From Corallococcus sp. AS-1-6 (GTDB taxonomy: Bacteria; Myxococcota; Myxococcia; Myxococcales; Myxococcaceae): DNA of 64,000 bases. Location of the stretch: NCBI RefSeq assembly GCF_020037015.1, contig NZ_JAIQDE010000025.1, positions 1 to 64,000 on the forward strand, read 5' to 3'. Every line of letters starts with the position of its first letter. Within the stretch, counting starts at the first letter, position 1. The notes under the pieces are model-generated. The model did not search any database. It worked only from the letters and a program-made list of their open reading frames with translations, and had not been told where the DNA came from. A program made the position numbers and the translations under genes. This document shows positions 1-8,332 of the stretch, one piece after another.

Positions 1-58
1 CACCGCTTTGCGTCCGTCGTGTTGCCTTCCGGACCGCTGCTTCTTCGGTGGGGCGCGG

Positions 59-88
59 CTTCTATCTCTTCGCCGCGCTCGCTGTCAA
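59..88 (-). promoter_or_regulatory. Sigma-70-like promoter, proximal of three (leftward)
   Basis: On the minus strand a perfect -35 TTGACA (83-88) is followed by an 18-base spacer and TAGAAG (59-64). An A-rich stretch (AAGAAAA on the minus strand, about 109-116) lies upstream, like an UP element. The spacer and flanks are nearly the same as in the promoter at 183-212. Transcription would run left out of the window. Confidence 0.6.
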
Positions 89-131
89 CCTGCTCGTTGA
101 CTGCCCTATTTTCTTGTCGGTGCTGCTCTCT

Positions 132-170
132 CCACGAAGTTCCTTCCGCGCCAGTGCGCGGGCTTCGTGG
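132..170 (-). other. Leader hairpin between two promoters
   Basis: Inverted repeat CCACGAAG (132-139) and CTTCGTGG (163-170), with further pairing inside (CGCG/CGCG). It lies just downstream of the middle promoter on the minus strand, so it would form near the 5' end of that transcript. Its role is unknown; a processing or stabilising leader structure is possible. Confidence 0.4.
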
Positions 171-182
171 TGAGGGGCGCGG

Positions 183-212
183 CTTCTACCTCTTCGCCGC
201 GTTCGGGATCAA
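183..212 (-). promoter_or_regulatory. Sigma-70-like promoter, middle of three (leftward)
   Basis: Minus strand TTGATC (207-212), an 18-base spacer, then TAGAAG (183-188). The whole block from -35 to about +10 is a near copy of the one at 59-88. It also has an A-rich AAGAAAA tract upstream (about 227-237). Confidence 0.55.
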
Positions 213-293
213 CAACCTTCGTCGATCCTTTTCTTCCCCCCGCGCTGACTTTCCGAGGGCCTGGGGCCAGCGGGTTCGTCGCGGGGGGTCCAC

Positions 294-322
294 TCTCTAA
301 CGCTTCGGGCCGATGCCGTCAA
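294..322 (-). promoter_or_regulatory. Sigma-70-like promoter, distal of three (leftward)
   Basis: Minus strand TTGACG (317-322), a 17-base spacer, TAGAGA (294-299). It is about 110 bp upstream of the middle promoter. With the other two it makes a regularly spaced tandem array and leaves no room for a gene in 1-423. The short open frames here (19-300, 167-586) look non-coding. Confidence 0.5.
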
Positions 323-423
323 ACCCTCGTTGATGTGGAGCTGATCATTGGCGCTCCGACGAAAGGGGGCCTGAACGCCTGGACGCTGCCGGGGCGGCCG
401 GGCGCTCTGTCCGGAAACGACAA

Positions 424-453
424 GGCCCCCGACCCGGTGACAGGTCGGAGGCC
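424..453. terminator. Bidirectional hairpin terminator
   Basis: GGCCCCCGACC and GGTCGGAGGCC pair around a short loop. A T-rich tail (CCCTTTCTT) lies on the plus side and a shorter one (TTG) on the minus side. It sits just after the stop of the hydrolase at 481-1566, so it probably ends that minus-strand transcript and insulates the tandem promoters. Confidence 0.75.
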
Positions 454-480
454 CTTTCTTCCTACGGATGCCGACTCAGG

Positions 481-1566
481 TCACGGCGTCGCGGGGTCGA
501 ACGTGGAGATGCTCCAGCCCATGCGCTCGTGGCCAAACTTGTTCCAGTCCGGGTTCTTGCCGTTGACGACCTGGGTGTCCGTGTAGGACGGCGCCCCAGA
601 GCCGGAGCCGGAGCCGGAGAAGATGTTCACGCTGATGGTGGAGCCCGTGTACGTCGGGTGCGTGTTGTCCGACTGGATGTAGTCGTAGCTGGTGCTGCTG
701 TTCGCCAGGTGGCCGTTCGCGTCGCGCAGCGTGCCGCGCAGGGTGACGCTGATGCGCTGGACGTAGGCGTCCTCGGTCTCGCCGGCGCGGTACGCGATGG
801 CCTCGGAGTCAATCTGGCCGTCGCCGTTGCGGTCGTAGTCGGAGGCCATCATCTCCGCGAAGGCGTCCGCGCACTTGAAGCCGTACTTCGCCGCCAGGTT
901 ACAGGCGCGCCAGTTGCTGCGCGCCAGCAGCGGCAGGAAGTACTGCTGCTTGTTCACCTTCTGGCCCGTCGTCGCGTCCGTGCAGGAGGTCAGCACGTTG
1001 TCCGCGTCATAGCCGGGGTAATAGATGTTGGAGATGACCTTCACCTTGGCGGTGGTCGCGTACTGGTTGATGGTCTGCATCGCCCGCTCCATGTACGTGG
1101 TGCAGGCGGACAGCGCGTTCTGCAGGCCGCTGTAGTTGCACGTCCCCGTCTGGTCGGTGAACGCGCTGCGGGCCTGCAGGTAGTCGTTGCCGCACATCTC
1201 GAACATCACGACGCGCGTGCGGGTGTCCTGCATGTAGGAGCGCTCGGAGACGATCTTGTTGTTGTAGATGTCGTCCGCCTTCGCGCCGGACTTCGTGCGG
1301 CGGATGACCTCCACGTTGGTGCCCCACTTCTTCGCCGCGTACTCGCCCTCCACCACCGGGGCCGCACGGCGCGCCACGCTGGAGATTCCGCCGTTGTAGC
1401 CGGCGAAGATGGAGTCACCGTAGGCCACCACCCGGTACGTCTGCGACGCCGAGCGGTTGATGGTCCACGACGTGTTCTGGTTGATGGTGCTGGCCATCGC
1501 GCTGCCACCGAGGGTGGTGGCGGCGAGGACGGCGGCGAGGGACAGCCCGCTGCGACGAACGGACAT
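481..1566 (-). CDS. Secreted SGNH/GDSL hydrolase
   Basis: Predicted 361-residue exported esterase/lipase-like hydrolase. The chosen ATG is preceded by AGGAG and begins MSVRRSGLSL, a clean Sec signal peptide ending near SAMAS; a longer upstream reading would bury this signal. SGNH landmarks are visible: the nucleophile block VAYGDSIFAGYNGG (about residue 50), the Gly-Asn-Asp block MFEMCGNDYL (about residue 120), and DNTHPTYTGS near the C-terminus, which supplies the Asp-x-x-His pair. The middle has several Cys residues and a calcium-like loop DRNGDGQID. Substrate is unknown; acyl esters of sugars or lipids are typical of the family. It is a single gene, followed by a strong terminator. Confidence 0.85.
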   Translation of the reverse strand: MSVRRSGLSLAAVLAATTLGGSAMASTINQNTSWTINRSASQTYRVVAYGDSIFAGYNGGISSVARRAAPVVEGEYAAKKWGTNVEVIRRTKSGAKADDIYNNKIVSERSYMQDTRTRVVMFEMCGNDYLQARSAFTDQTGTCNYSGLQNALSACTTYMERAMQTINQYATTAKVKVISNIYYPGYDADNVLTSCTDATTGQKVNKQQYFLPLLARSNWRACNLAAKYGFKCADAFAEMMASDYDRNGDGQIDSEAIAYRAGETEDAYVQRISVTLRGTLRDANGHLANSSTSYDYIQSDNTHPTYTGSTISVNIFSGSGSGSGAPSYTDTQVVNGKNPDWNKFGHERMGWSISTFDPATP

Positions 1567-1793
1567 ACCGGCTCCTGAAGAGGTAGGGGGTTCCCGCCCC
1601 GGCAATGGGGAGAGGCCGCGCACGGTACACCGGTTTGACTCTGGAATCACTCCTCAGACCGGAATTAACTTCGCAATGAGTATTCCATGTTGAACACGAA
1701 TTCCGCCACGGTGCGTCACATTGGCGCCCTCGCGCGCCCTTCACTGACGCGGCGCTTCCTGTTGACGCAATGTTTCACGGTTAGAGTCCAGCC

Positions 1794-3080
1794 ATGAACG
1801 TCTCCGGAGGTGCTCGAGCGCTGGGACAGTGGCTGCTTCTGGGCGCCATCGTGGGGGGCGTGTGCGGCGTGGCGTCCGCGGTGTTCCTGGCGCTGCTGGA
1901 GGAGGCCACGGAGTTCCGGCTGGCGCATGGGTCGCTGGTGTACGCGCTGCCCGTGGCGGGGCTGGTCCTGGGGGCGGTGTACGGCCGGTGGGGCGCATCC
2001 ATCCGGGGCGGCAACAACCTGGTGCTGGACACGGTGCATGAGGGCGACGCGGTGATTCCCCTGCGCATGGCGCCCATGGTGCTGCTGGGCACGGTGCTCA
2101 CGCACCTGTTCGGCGGGAGCGCGGGACGGGAGGGCACCGCGGTGCAGATGGGCGCGAGCCTGGCGGACCAGATTGCGTGGCGCTTCCGTGTATCGCCGGA
2201 CACGCGGCGCGAGCTGCTGGCGGCCGGCATCGCGGGCGGCTTCGGTTCGGTGTTCGGCACGCCGCTGGCGGGCACGGTGTTCGGGCTGGAGGTCGTGTGC
2301 GTGGGCCGGCTGGGCTACGAGGCGCTCCTGCCCGCGCTCACGGCCGCGGTGGTGGGCGACCTGGTGACTCGCGGGCTGGGCATCCATCACACGGTGTATC
2401 CGGTGCCGCAGGCGCTGGCGCTGACGCTGCCCGTGCTGGGCAAGTGGCTGGTGTTCGCGGTGGGCATCGCGGGCGTGGCGGTGGCCTTCATCGAGGGCAC
2501 GCATGGACTGAAGCGGGTCCTGGAGCGCCGTGTGCCCTGGCTCCCCGTGCGCATGGCCCTGGGCGGCCTGGGGGTGGTGGGGCTCTGGAAGCTCGCGGGC
2601 ACCAGCGACTACCTGGGCCTGGGCGTGCCCGGCATCCTTCGCGCGTTCGAGGATGTGTCACTGCCCTGGGGCGCGTTCGCCTGGAAGCTCGTGTTCACGG
2701 TGGTGACGCTGGGCGCGGGGTTCCTGGGGGGTGAGGTGACTCCGCTGTTCTTCATTGGCGCGGCGCTGGGAAATGTCCTCGCCCGGCTGTTGGGGCTGCC
2801 GGTGGACCTGGGCGCGGCGGTGGGCATGGCGGCGCTGTTCGCGGCGGCGGCCAATACGCCGCTCGCGCTGTCGCTGATGGCGGTGGAGCTGGTGGGCGCT
2901 TCCGTGCTGCCTCACGTGGTCATCGTCGCCACGGTGGCGTACCTGCTCACGGGCCACCGGGGCATCTATCCGTCGCAGCGCATCGCCCGGAAGAAGCTGG
3001 GCGGGCCGCTGCTGGACCGCGTCGTCGCGCTGCGCGACGTGCACGAAGCGCCCCGGAAGGGACCCGGGGCGCCTCGTTGA
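1794..3080 (+). CDS. CLC-type antiporter, probably fluoride/proton (EriC-F clade)
   Basis: A 428-residue polytopic membrane protein of the CLC family with about ten hydrophobic helices. It lacks the chloride-clade GSGIP signature and has RGGNNLVL at the matching place (about residue 65). It carries GREGT, with the gating Glu, in the block GGSAGREGTAVQMG (about residue 105), and GGEVTPLFFIGA late in the protein. GNN plus GREGT in place of GSGIP plus GREGP is, as I recall, the hallmark of fluoride-exporting CLC-F antiporters, so fluoride resistance is the best guess. No C-terminal CBS domains. The ATG has only a weak ribosome site. I see no convincing fluoride riboswitch in the 227 bp upstream. 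Confidence 0.8.
   Translation: MNVSGGARALGQWLLLGAIVGGVCGVASAVFLALLEEATEFRLAHGSLVYALPVAGLVLGAVYGRWGASIRGGNNLVLDTVHEGDAVIPLRMAPMVLLGTVLTHLFGGSAGREGTAVQMGASLADQIAWRFRVSPDTRRELLAAGIAGGFGSVFGTPLAGTVFGLEVVCVGRLGYEALLPALTAAVVGDLVTRGLGIHHTVYPVPQALALTLPVLGKWLVFAVGIAGVAVAFIEGTHGLKRVLERRVPWLPVRMALGGLGVVGLWKLAGTSDYLGLGVPGILRAFEDVSLPWGAFAWKLVFTVVTLGAGFLGGEVTPLFFIGAALGNVLARLLGLPVDLGAAVGMAALFAAAANTPLALSLMAVELVGASVLPHVVIVATVAYLLTGHRGIYPSQRIARKKLGGPLLDRVVALRDVHEAPRKGPGAPR
3048..3072 (+). terminator. Hairpin overlapping the end of the CLC gene
   Basis: GCGCCCCGG (3048-3056) and CCGGGGCGC (3064-3072) form a 9-bp stem inside the last codons of the CLC gene, with no clear T-tract. The next feature is convergent, so this may limit read-through. 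Confidence 0.4.
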
Positions 3081-3087
3081 GCGGGCG

Positions 3088-3987
3088 CTACTTGCAGGTG
3101 AATGACCAGCGGCAGGTGCCGGAGGCGCACTCGCGATCGCTGGAGCAGGCCGCGCCCCGGGCTCGCTTGTTCACGCACTTGCCTGAGTTGAGCCCCCAGC
3201 CGCAGAACTGGTTCGCTCCGCAGGGCGAGTCGCTGTCGCAGAGGCAGCTTCCCGTGGGGTTCAGGTAGCAGTCCGCGCTGCAGCGGTCGGTGGTGCACTC
3301 GCGGTCGGACTTGCACGTCTGCCCGTAGGCCTTGGAGCGCGGCGTGTAGCACCAGCCCACCGCGTTGAAGCAGCCTCCGCAGGCTCCGGAGAGGCACTGG
3401 CCGTCACGGCCGCACGACGTGCCGTCCGTCTTGCGGTCCACGCAGTCGTTGTCGCCGGCGTTGCCCGGGATGTCGTTCTGGCAGGCGGGCGTGGTCTTCT
3501 CGTTCTGGGCGAGCTTGTCGTTCATCACCTCGCGGACGATGAGCATGCCCTTGTCCATCATCGCCTGGAGGAGCTGCTGGCCGTCCACGGTGAGGCCCTT
3601 CACGTTGCGGCACTGGGCGTCCACGTCGAAGCCCAGCGTGAAGCCGGAGGCGGTGGCTCCGAAGTCGGTGTCGATGTGGCAGTTCTCCAGGAACTGCGCG
3701 GCCTGGAAGATGACGTTGTGCAGGGCCGCTCCGCCGAAGCGGTTGTCCAGCCGAAGAGCTTGCTGGTCTCGATGGAGAGGACCATGGCGAGCCTGCCCTG
3801 CGAGATGATGCGCCGTGCGTCCGCGGGCGACAGGGTGATCTCCACCCAGTCGTTGGCCGCGTCGAAGGCGTGGGCCATCTGGAGCTGGACCTCCACGTCC
3901 GTCATCTCGTCGCAGGCGCGCTTGCGGTTCCGCGGGGGCAGCTTCAGCCCGGACACCGCGGGCAAGACGCGGTGTCCCAGCGTGTGT
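3088..3987 (-). pseudogene. Decayed peptidase M19-like protein with Cys-rich tail
   Basis: Coding similarity runs through two frames. The upstream part (about 3750-3987) reads LPPRNRKRACDEMTDVEVQL and ends at IETSKLFG. The downstream part continues in another frame with LDNRFGGAALHNVIFQAAQF, then GLTVDGQQLLQAMMDKGMLI, and then jumps into a Cys-rich tail. The first two blocks resemble membrane-dipeptidase-like (M19) secreted proteins, with roughly 20-30 residues missing at the frame change near 3748. After KGMLI the expected Asp-x-x-His region is absent. The N-terminus is also missing: the open frame runs into the end of the CapA-like gene. The tail holds many CxxDxxC-type pairs, Dickkopf-like. 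I read this as a gene remnant with several deletions. The M19 call is by eye only. Confidence 0.6.
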
Positions 3988-5262
3988 TCAGGGCACGGTT
4001 TGAGCCGTCAGCTCCCTTCGCCTCAGCTCCGGGGTGGCCACACGGAACTCCGCGGGCAGCATCCTCAGGATGCGTTCGCGGCGGTAACGGGCGTTGGTCA
4101 GGCGCTGCTCCAGGGCGGCCATCTCGGCCCGGGTCGCCTTGTCGGGTGTCCCGGTGCGCTGGGTGAGCGCGGCCAACCTTCGCGAGACTTCTTCCAGCTC
4201 GCGGTCGATGAGCACGGGCTGGATGTTCCGCTTCGCCTTCGCCTTGCGGCCCTGGGCGTTGTTCTCAATCCAGACCGGCAACACGGAGACCTCGGACAGG
4301 GACACCGGGGCTCCGGGCTCCTCCCGGGTCACTCCGACTCTCAGGAGCAGCGTGTCCCTCTTGTCTCCGTCCTTCCCCAGTTGCCCCTTCACGTGCCGGT
4401 AGAAGCGCGCCTGGTTCGCCACCAGGTTGCCCAGGGAGTAGGCGATGAAACCCCGGCGCCCGGACTTCGTCGTGTAGGCCTCCAGGGGCTGGAGCACGTG
4501 CGGATGGTGCCCGATGACCGCGAAGGCTCCCGCTTCCAGGAAGGACTGCCCCAGGGCCCTGTCCAACGGGTGCGGCGTGTCCGTGTACTCGCGCCCCCAG
4601 TGCCCCATCACGAAGAGCGCGTCGCACTTCGCCGCCGCCGCGCGCACCCGCTCCAGGGCCTCCTCCGGTTTCAGCCCTCTTCTCGAGGCGTGCTCCGGAT
4701 AGGGCAACAGCGCCACGTGCGGCGCGTCCGCTTCCTTCGGGTTGCTGAAGCCGTTCAGGCTCCTGGTGAAGGAGAGGAAGCCCAGCTTGATGCCTCGCAC
4801 CTCCATGAACACCGGCTCCCAGGCCGCGTCTCTTGTCGTCCCCGTGCCCGTGTGGCGCAGGCCCGCCGCGTCCAGGTTTCGCAGCGTCTCCACCAGGCCC
4901 TCCACGCGCTGATCCCTTGCGTGGTTGTTGCCCGTGGACACCACCTTCACTCCGGCGTTCACCAGGGCCTGCGCCATCGCGGGGGGCGCGTTGAAGACCA
5001 GCTCCTTCGTGAAGGCCTTCGTGTTGGCCGTGACGGGCGTCTCCAGGTTCACCACGCCCACGTCCGCCGTCCGCAGCACGTCCGACAGCGGACCGAAGAC
5101 GTGGTCCCAGCCTTCGTGGTTCCCACTGCGCGCGTGGGCCTTCGCCACCGACTTCACCTCGCCGTGCGGAATCACGTCTCCGCCAAAGACGAGTTCCACC
5201 CGCGCGGGCGCGGCCATCCCCCACAGCGGGATGAACACCAGCAGGGCCCCCCACCCTCGCAT
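3988..5262 (-). CDS. CapA-family metallophosphoesterase-like protein
   Basis: A 424-residue protein of the poly-gamma-glutamate CapA superfamily, which has a calcineurin-like fold. The start ATG overlaps the stop of the upstream methyltransferase (TGATG) and gives a signal peptide, MRGWGALLVFIPLWGMAA. Family blocks in order: VFGGDVIPHGEV (N-terminal Asp), VNLETPVTANT, VSTGNNHARDQ, VMGHWGREY, IGHHPHVLQPLE and AYSLGNLVANQ. The C-terminal 100 residues are charged and helical. CapA-type proteins act in capsule polymer synthesis in some bacteria, but most myxobacterial relatives have no known role, and no capB or capC homologue is nearby. It is translationally coupled to the methyltransferase. The pseudogene lies directly after it. 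Confidence 0.8.
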   Translation of the reverse strand: MRGWGALLVFIPLWGMAAPARVELVFGGDVIPHGEVKSVAKAHARSGNHEGWDHVFGPLSDVLRTADVGVVNLETPVTANTKAFTKELVFNAPPAMAQALVNAGVKVVSTGNNHARDQRVEGLVETLRNLDAAGLRHTGTGTTRDAAWEPVFMEVRGIKLGFLSFTRSLNGFSNPKEADAPHVALLPYPEHASRRGLKPEEALERVRAAAAKCDALFVMGHWGREYTDTPHPLDRALGQSFLEAGAFAVIGHHPHVLQPLEAYTTKSGRRGFIAYSLGNLVANQARFYRHVKGQLGKDGDKRDTLLLRVGVTREEPGAPVSLSEVSVLPVWIENNAQGRKAKAKRNIQPVLIDRELEEVSRRLAALTQRTGTPDKATRAEMAALEQRLTNARYRRERILRMLPAEFRVATPELRRRELTAQTVP

Positions 5263-6020
5263 CAGTCCTGCTCCCGCACTCCGATGAAGACTTCCCGGTT
5301 CCAGGGGTCCCTGCGCGTCGTCGCGGGACAGCCGGCCTCTCGCATCCATTCGAGCCAGTCGTCACGCCGGAACAGTCCGAAGCGGTGGCGCTCCTGCGAC
5401 ATGCTCACCGTTCCGTCGGCCTCTCTCAGCAGATAGGCGAACGCGGTCTCGAAGGTCTCGTCGTCCGGATCCGGATCCCACGTCCACATGAGGTAGCGCA
5501 TCCCGCGCCCGTCCGGACCGTCGTGGCCTCCGGACTCGGTGAGGGGCTCGAAGGTCTCACGCACGCAGTCCGGCAACAGCACCACCCGGCCTCCCGGACG
5601 GCAGTGGGCCGCCGCCGTGAGGACCGTGGCGCGCGCTTCCTCGCGCTCCACCGCGTACATGATGGCGTCGTGCACCATCACCCGGTCGAACGTGCGCCCC
5701 AGCCGCAGCGAGCGCATGTCCCCCACGCGGTGCTCGCACTCCGGGTTCACCTTGCGGCTCACCGCCACCATCTCCGGCGAGCGGTCCGTCAGCGTCAGCG
5801 TGAAGTGCTTCTTCAGGTGGAAGGCCAGGCTTCCTCCGCCCGAGCCCAACTCCAACAGCGTGCGCGCCGGGCCCTCCTCCGGATGCAACAGGGGGAGCAG
5901 GTCCTCCGCCTCCTCGCAGTACTCCTCCGGTGGCGAGAACATGGGCCACCAGGAGGCGAGGTCGGTGTAGAGCTGGGGCTCCTCCACGGGAGGCGGGAGC
6001 ACGGTGCGCAGCGACGCCAT
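5262..6020 (-). CDS. Class I SAM-dependent methyltransferase
   Basis: A 252-residue cytoplasmic protein. The SAM-binding motif I is LLELGSGGGSLAFHL (about residue 55), followed by an acidic residue in LTLTDRSPEM and a motif like VGDMRSLRLGRTFDRVMVHD, as expected for a Rossmann-fold methyltransferase. The N-terminal YTDLASWWPMFSPPEEY segment is typical of small class I enzymes that act on small molecules or lipids. The start ATG has GAGGAAG upstream. Its stop overlaps the start of the CapA-like gene by one base, so the two are probably made together. Substrate is unknown. Confidence 0.85.
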   Translation of the reverse strand: MASLRTVLPPPVEEPQLYTDLASWWPMFSPPEEYCEEAEDLLPLLHPEEGPARTLLELGSGGGSLAFHLKKHFTLTLTDRSPEMVAVSRKVNPECEHRVGDMRSLRLGRTFDRVMVHDAIMYAVEREEARATVLTAAAHCRPGGRVVLLPDCVRETFEPLTESGGHDGPDGRGMRYLMWTWDPDPDDETFETAFAYLLREADGTVSMSQERHRFGLFRRDDWLEWMREAGCPATTRRDPWNREVFIGVREQD

Positions 6021-6083
6021 GGATGACTTCCTCGGAGACGAAGCACCGTTCTACCGCCCGGACAACCCGTGCGTCCATGAGGC

Positions 6084-7490
6084 CTAACGGACCTGGATGG
6101 CGTCCGCGACCACGTAGGTCCCCGCCGTCACCCAGCGGCTCAGTTGGACCTTGTTCCACCCCGCCGGGAAGCTCCACGTGCCGAGCGTGTTCCACCTGGC
6201 GCCGTTGAGCGTCTGGTTCACCTTCACGTTCGCCAACTGCGTGCCGGAGGCGTTGGTGACGATGAAGGGCGCGGCCGTGGAGCGGTCGCTCGCCGCCGTC
6301 CACCACGCGTCCACCGTCTTCGTTCCCGCCGCGGACAGGTAGAACCAGAACGTCGCCGGCTCCGACACCGCCGCTCCCGGGGAGACCAGGTAGCTGGTGC
6401 CGTAGTAGCCCGCCACGTTCGTGGAGGACGCCCAGCTCGTGCCCGTGAGCTGGATGTAGCCCTTGGACGGGTCGTTGTTCGCGTTGTTGCTGTCGATGAC
6501 GAGCCCCGTCGACGAACCGCCGCCGGACGTCCACAGGTACGTCACGTCCACCCAGTCGTTGTTCGACATGCCCAGGTCCAGCCAGAACGTCCCGTCCGCG
6601 AGGTCGATGCCCGCGGGGTTCGACGGCCGGCGGCCGAACTGGTCCAACCCGCCGTTGAAGTTGTCCTGGTACGCCGCCTGCGCCTCCGGCTTGCCCTGCG
6701 GCAGCGTCTTCCACATCTCGCGCACGCTGGACGGGTTCCAGTAGTCGTCCTTCGTGTTCCACGGGCCCACGTCCCAGACGGACGTCGTCGCGCACTTGCC
6801 CGTCTTCGAATAACAGACGCGCACCTGGTACTCGGAGCCTCCGTTCGACGCGAGCCCGCGCCGCGACGGCAGCGCCACGAAGCGGTCGTTGGACTTGATG
6901 ACGTGGCCGTTCGCCGTCGTGCCGCCCACCAGGCCTTCACGGGTGGCGTAGACGCGGTAGGTCAGCGGCGCGAGCGTCTGGAGGGTTTCCTCCGTGCCGG
7001 TGCCTTCACGCCAGCCCTCCAGGCCGACCTCCTGGACCACGGGGCCGCGGCCCCGCTCGTCCGCGATGAGCGCGAGGCGCACCTGCACCTCCGTGCCCGC
7101 GCGGGGCAGGCGCGCGGCTTCGTCTTGCGTGGCGGTGCGCCACTCGCTCCAGGCACCTCCGGGGTTTCTCACGCGCACGTCCACTTCGACGCCCTGCCCC
7201 AGGCTCACGGCCGCCTGGACTCGCGGACGGAAGGTGTCCACGGGCTGCTCGAGCGTGCGCGGCGGGAACTCGAAGAGGCCCGTGAGCCGGCTCTGGCCTT
7301 CAGGGCGGCGCATCACGGCGTTGGGTTCGTAGAGCAGCCCGTCCCGCGTGCCCACGAGCTCCGACGTGCCCGTTCCCGTGGAGAGGTTCTCCGTCCAGCG
7401 CTGGGCGCCGGGCTCCGCCGACGCCACGCCTTCCGCGAAGACCGCGCCCAACATCACCGCCATCAGGGTGGACCGCCACGACGCGCGCAT
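6084..7490 (-). CDS. Secreted protein with golvesin C-terminal-like domain
   Basis: A 468-residue exported protein with a signal peptide (MRASWRSTLMAVMLGAVFAEGVASA). The N-terminal half (about 30-250) is beta-rich, with VDVRVRNPGGAWSEWRTAT and VVQEVGLEGWREG, like fibronectin or discoidin-type modules. The C-terminal 130 residues (from about SNNDWVDVTYLWTS, with GYYGTSYLVSP, FWFYLSAAGTKTVDAWWTAA, TYVVADAIQVR) match golvesin C-terminal-like domains, which are carbohydrate- or surface-associated modules in myxobacterial extracellular proteins. No catalytic motif is visible. It is a single gene preceded by an unusual symmetric regulatory element at 7501-7556. Confidence 0.75.
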   Translation of the reverse strand: MRASWRSTLMAVMLGAVFAEGVASAEPGAQRWTENLSTGTGTSELVGTRDGLLYEPNAVMRRPEGQSRLTGLFEFPPRTLEQPVDTFRPRVQAAVSLGQGVEVDVRVRNPGGAWSEWRTATQDEAARLPRAGTEVQVRLALIADERGRGPVVQEVGLEGWREGTGTEETLQTLAPLTYRVYATREGLVGGTTANGHVIKSNDRFVALPSRRGLASNGGSEYQVRVCYSKTGKCATTSVWDVGPWNTKDDYWNPSSVREMWKTLPQGKPEAQAAYQDNFNGGLDQFGRRPSNPAGIDLADGTFWLDLGMSNNDWVDVTYLWTSGGGSSTGLVIDSNNANNDPSKGYIQLTGTSWASSTNVAGYYGTSYLVSPGAAVSEPATFWFYLSAAGTKTVDAWWTAASDRSTAAPFIVTNASGTQLANVKVNQTLNGARWNTLGTWSFPAGWNKVQLSRWVTAGTYVVADAIQVR

Positions 7491-7500
7491 GCCTGGACTC

Positions 7501-7556
7501 CCGGGAAATGGACAAAAACGTTTAGACCGTTCAACGTTTAAATCCGTCTTTCCCGG
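7501..7556 (-). promoter_or_regulatory. Nested operator-like element upstream of the golvesin gene
   Basis: An outer perfect 8-bp inverted repeat, CCGGGAAA (7501-7508) and TTTCCCGG (7549-7556), encloses two direct copies of AACGTTTA (7517-7524 and 7533-7540) spaced 16 bp apart. The whole element lies 11-66 bp upstream of the start codon and is AT-rich for this genome. It looks like a regulator binding site or promoter region. Confidence 0.5.
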
Positions 7557-7660
7557 TTCTCAAGAGCCAAGGCGTGAAACCGCCGTGGCCCGGTGCATCA
7601 CGTCCCGTTGAAGGCCAGGGGTCCGCGTCGTGGGCCTGCCCATCGACCCATCGAGACCCG

Positions 7661-8305
7661 TCAGTCCGCCGACTTCGTGCCGAAGAGGCGGTCTCCCGCG
7701 TCGCCCAGGCCGGGGAGGATGTAGCCGTGCGCGTCCAGCTTCTCGTCGATGGCGGCGGTGAAGACGCGCACGTCGGGGTGGTGCTCGCGCAGGTTCGTCA
7801 GGCCCTCCGGACACGCGAGCAGACACACGAAGCGCAATGAGCCCGGGCGGCTTCGCTTCACCCGCTGGAGCGCCGCCACCGCGGAGTTGCCTGTCGCCAG
7901 CATCGGGTCGCAGACGATGACGTCGCGGTCCTCCAGGTTGGCGGGCACGCGGTAGTAGTACTCCACGGCGCCCAGCGACTCCGGGTCGCGGTAGAGGCCG
8001 ATGTGGCCCACCCGCGCGGAGGGCACCAACTGGAGCAGGCCGTCCAGGATGCCCTGCCCTGCTCTCAGGATGGGCACCAGTACCAGCTTCTTGCCGTCCA
8101 GCGCCCAGCCCGTGGTGCGCGCCATGGGCGTCTCAATCTCCTCCTCGCGCAGCTTCAGGTCCCGCAGCGCCTCGTACCCGAGCAGGAGGGAGATCTCCTC
8201 CAGCAGCGCCCGGAAGGCCGCCGTGCTCGTGTCCGTCCGGCGCATCACCGTCAGCTTGTGCTTCACCAGCGGGTGGTCCACCACCGTGCAGTTCGGGAAG
8301 TCCAT
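7661..8305 (-). CDS. upp: Uracil phosphoribosyltransferase (URC6-type role)
   Basis: A 214-residue cytoplasmic enzyme that joins uracil and PRPP to give UMP and pyrophosphate. Full family length. Hallmarks are [15 protein letters not shown], the PRPP loop [14 protein letters not shown] and the C-terminal uracil-binding block [16 protein letters not shown]. It is the last gene of an operon with mmsA, urc1 and urc4 (27 bp after urc4). In yeast the URC pathway needs a uracil phosphoribosyltransferase (Urc6) together with Urc1 and Urc4. Here it may serve catabolism as well as, or instead of, ordinary salvage. The start ATG has AAGGA upstream. Confidence 0.95.
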   Translation of the reverse strand: MDFPNCTVVDHPLVKHKLTVMRRTDTSTAAFRALLEEISLLLGYEALRDLKLREEEIETPMARTTGWALDGKKLVLVPILRAGQGILDGLLQLVPSARVGHIGLYRDPESLGAVEYYYRVPANLEDRDVIVCDPMLATGNSAVAALQRVKRSRPGSLRFVCLLACPEGLTNLREHHPDVRVFTAAIDEKLDAHGYILPGLGDAGDRLFGTKSAD

Positions 8306-8332
8306 GCGTCGCCGTCCTTGTCTGTATGGGTT

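Noticed and set aside
19-586. Open frames 19-300 and 167-586 as genes
   Set aside because: They cross the tandem promoters and the terminator, have no ribosome site, and their peptides are Ser/Arg/Pro-rich with no family match.
1567-1793. Fluoride riboswitch before the CLC gene
   Set aside because: I looked for the conserved GGNGAUGG and CUGAUG-type parts and saw no convincing match.
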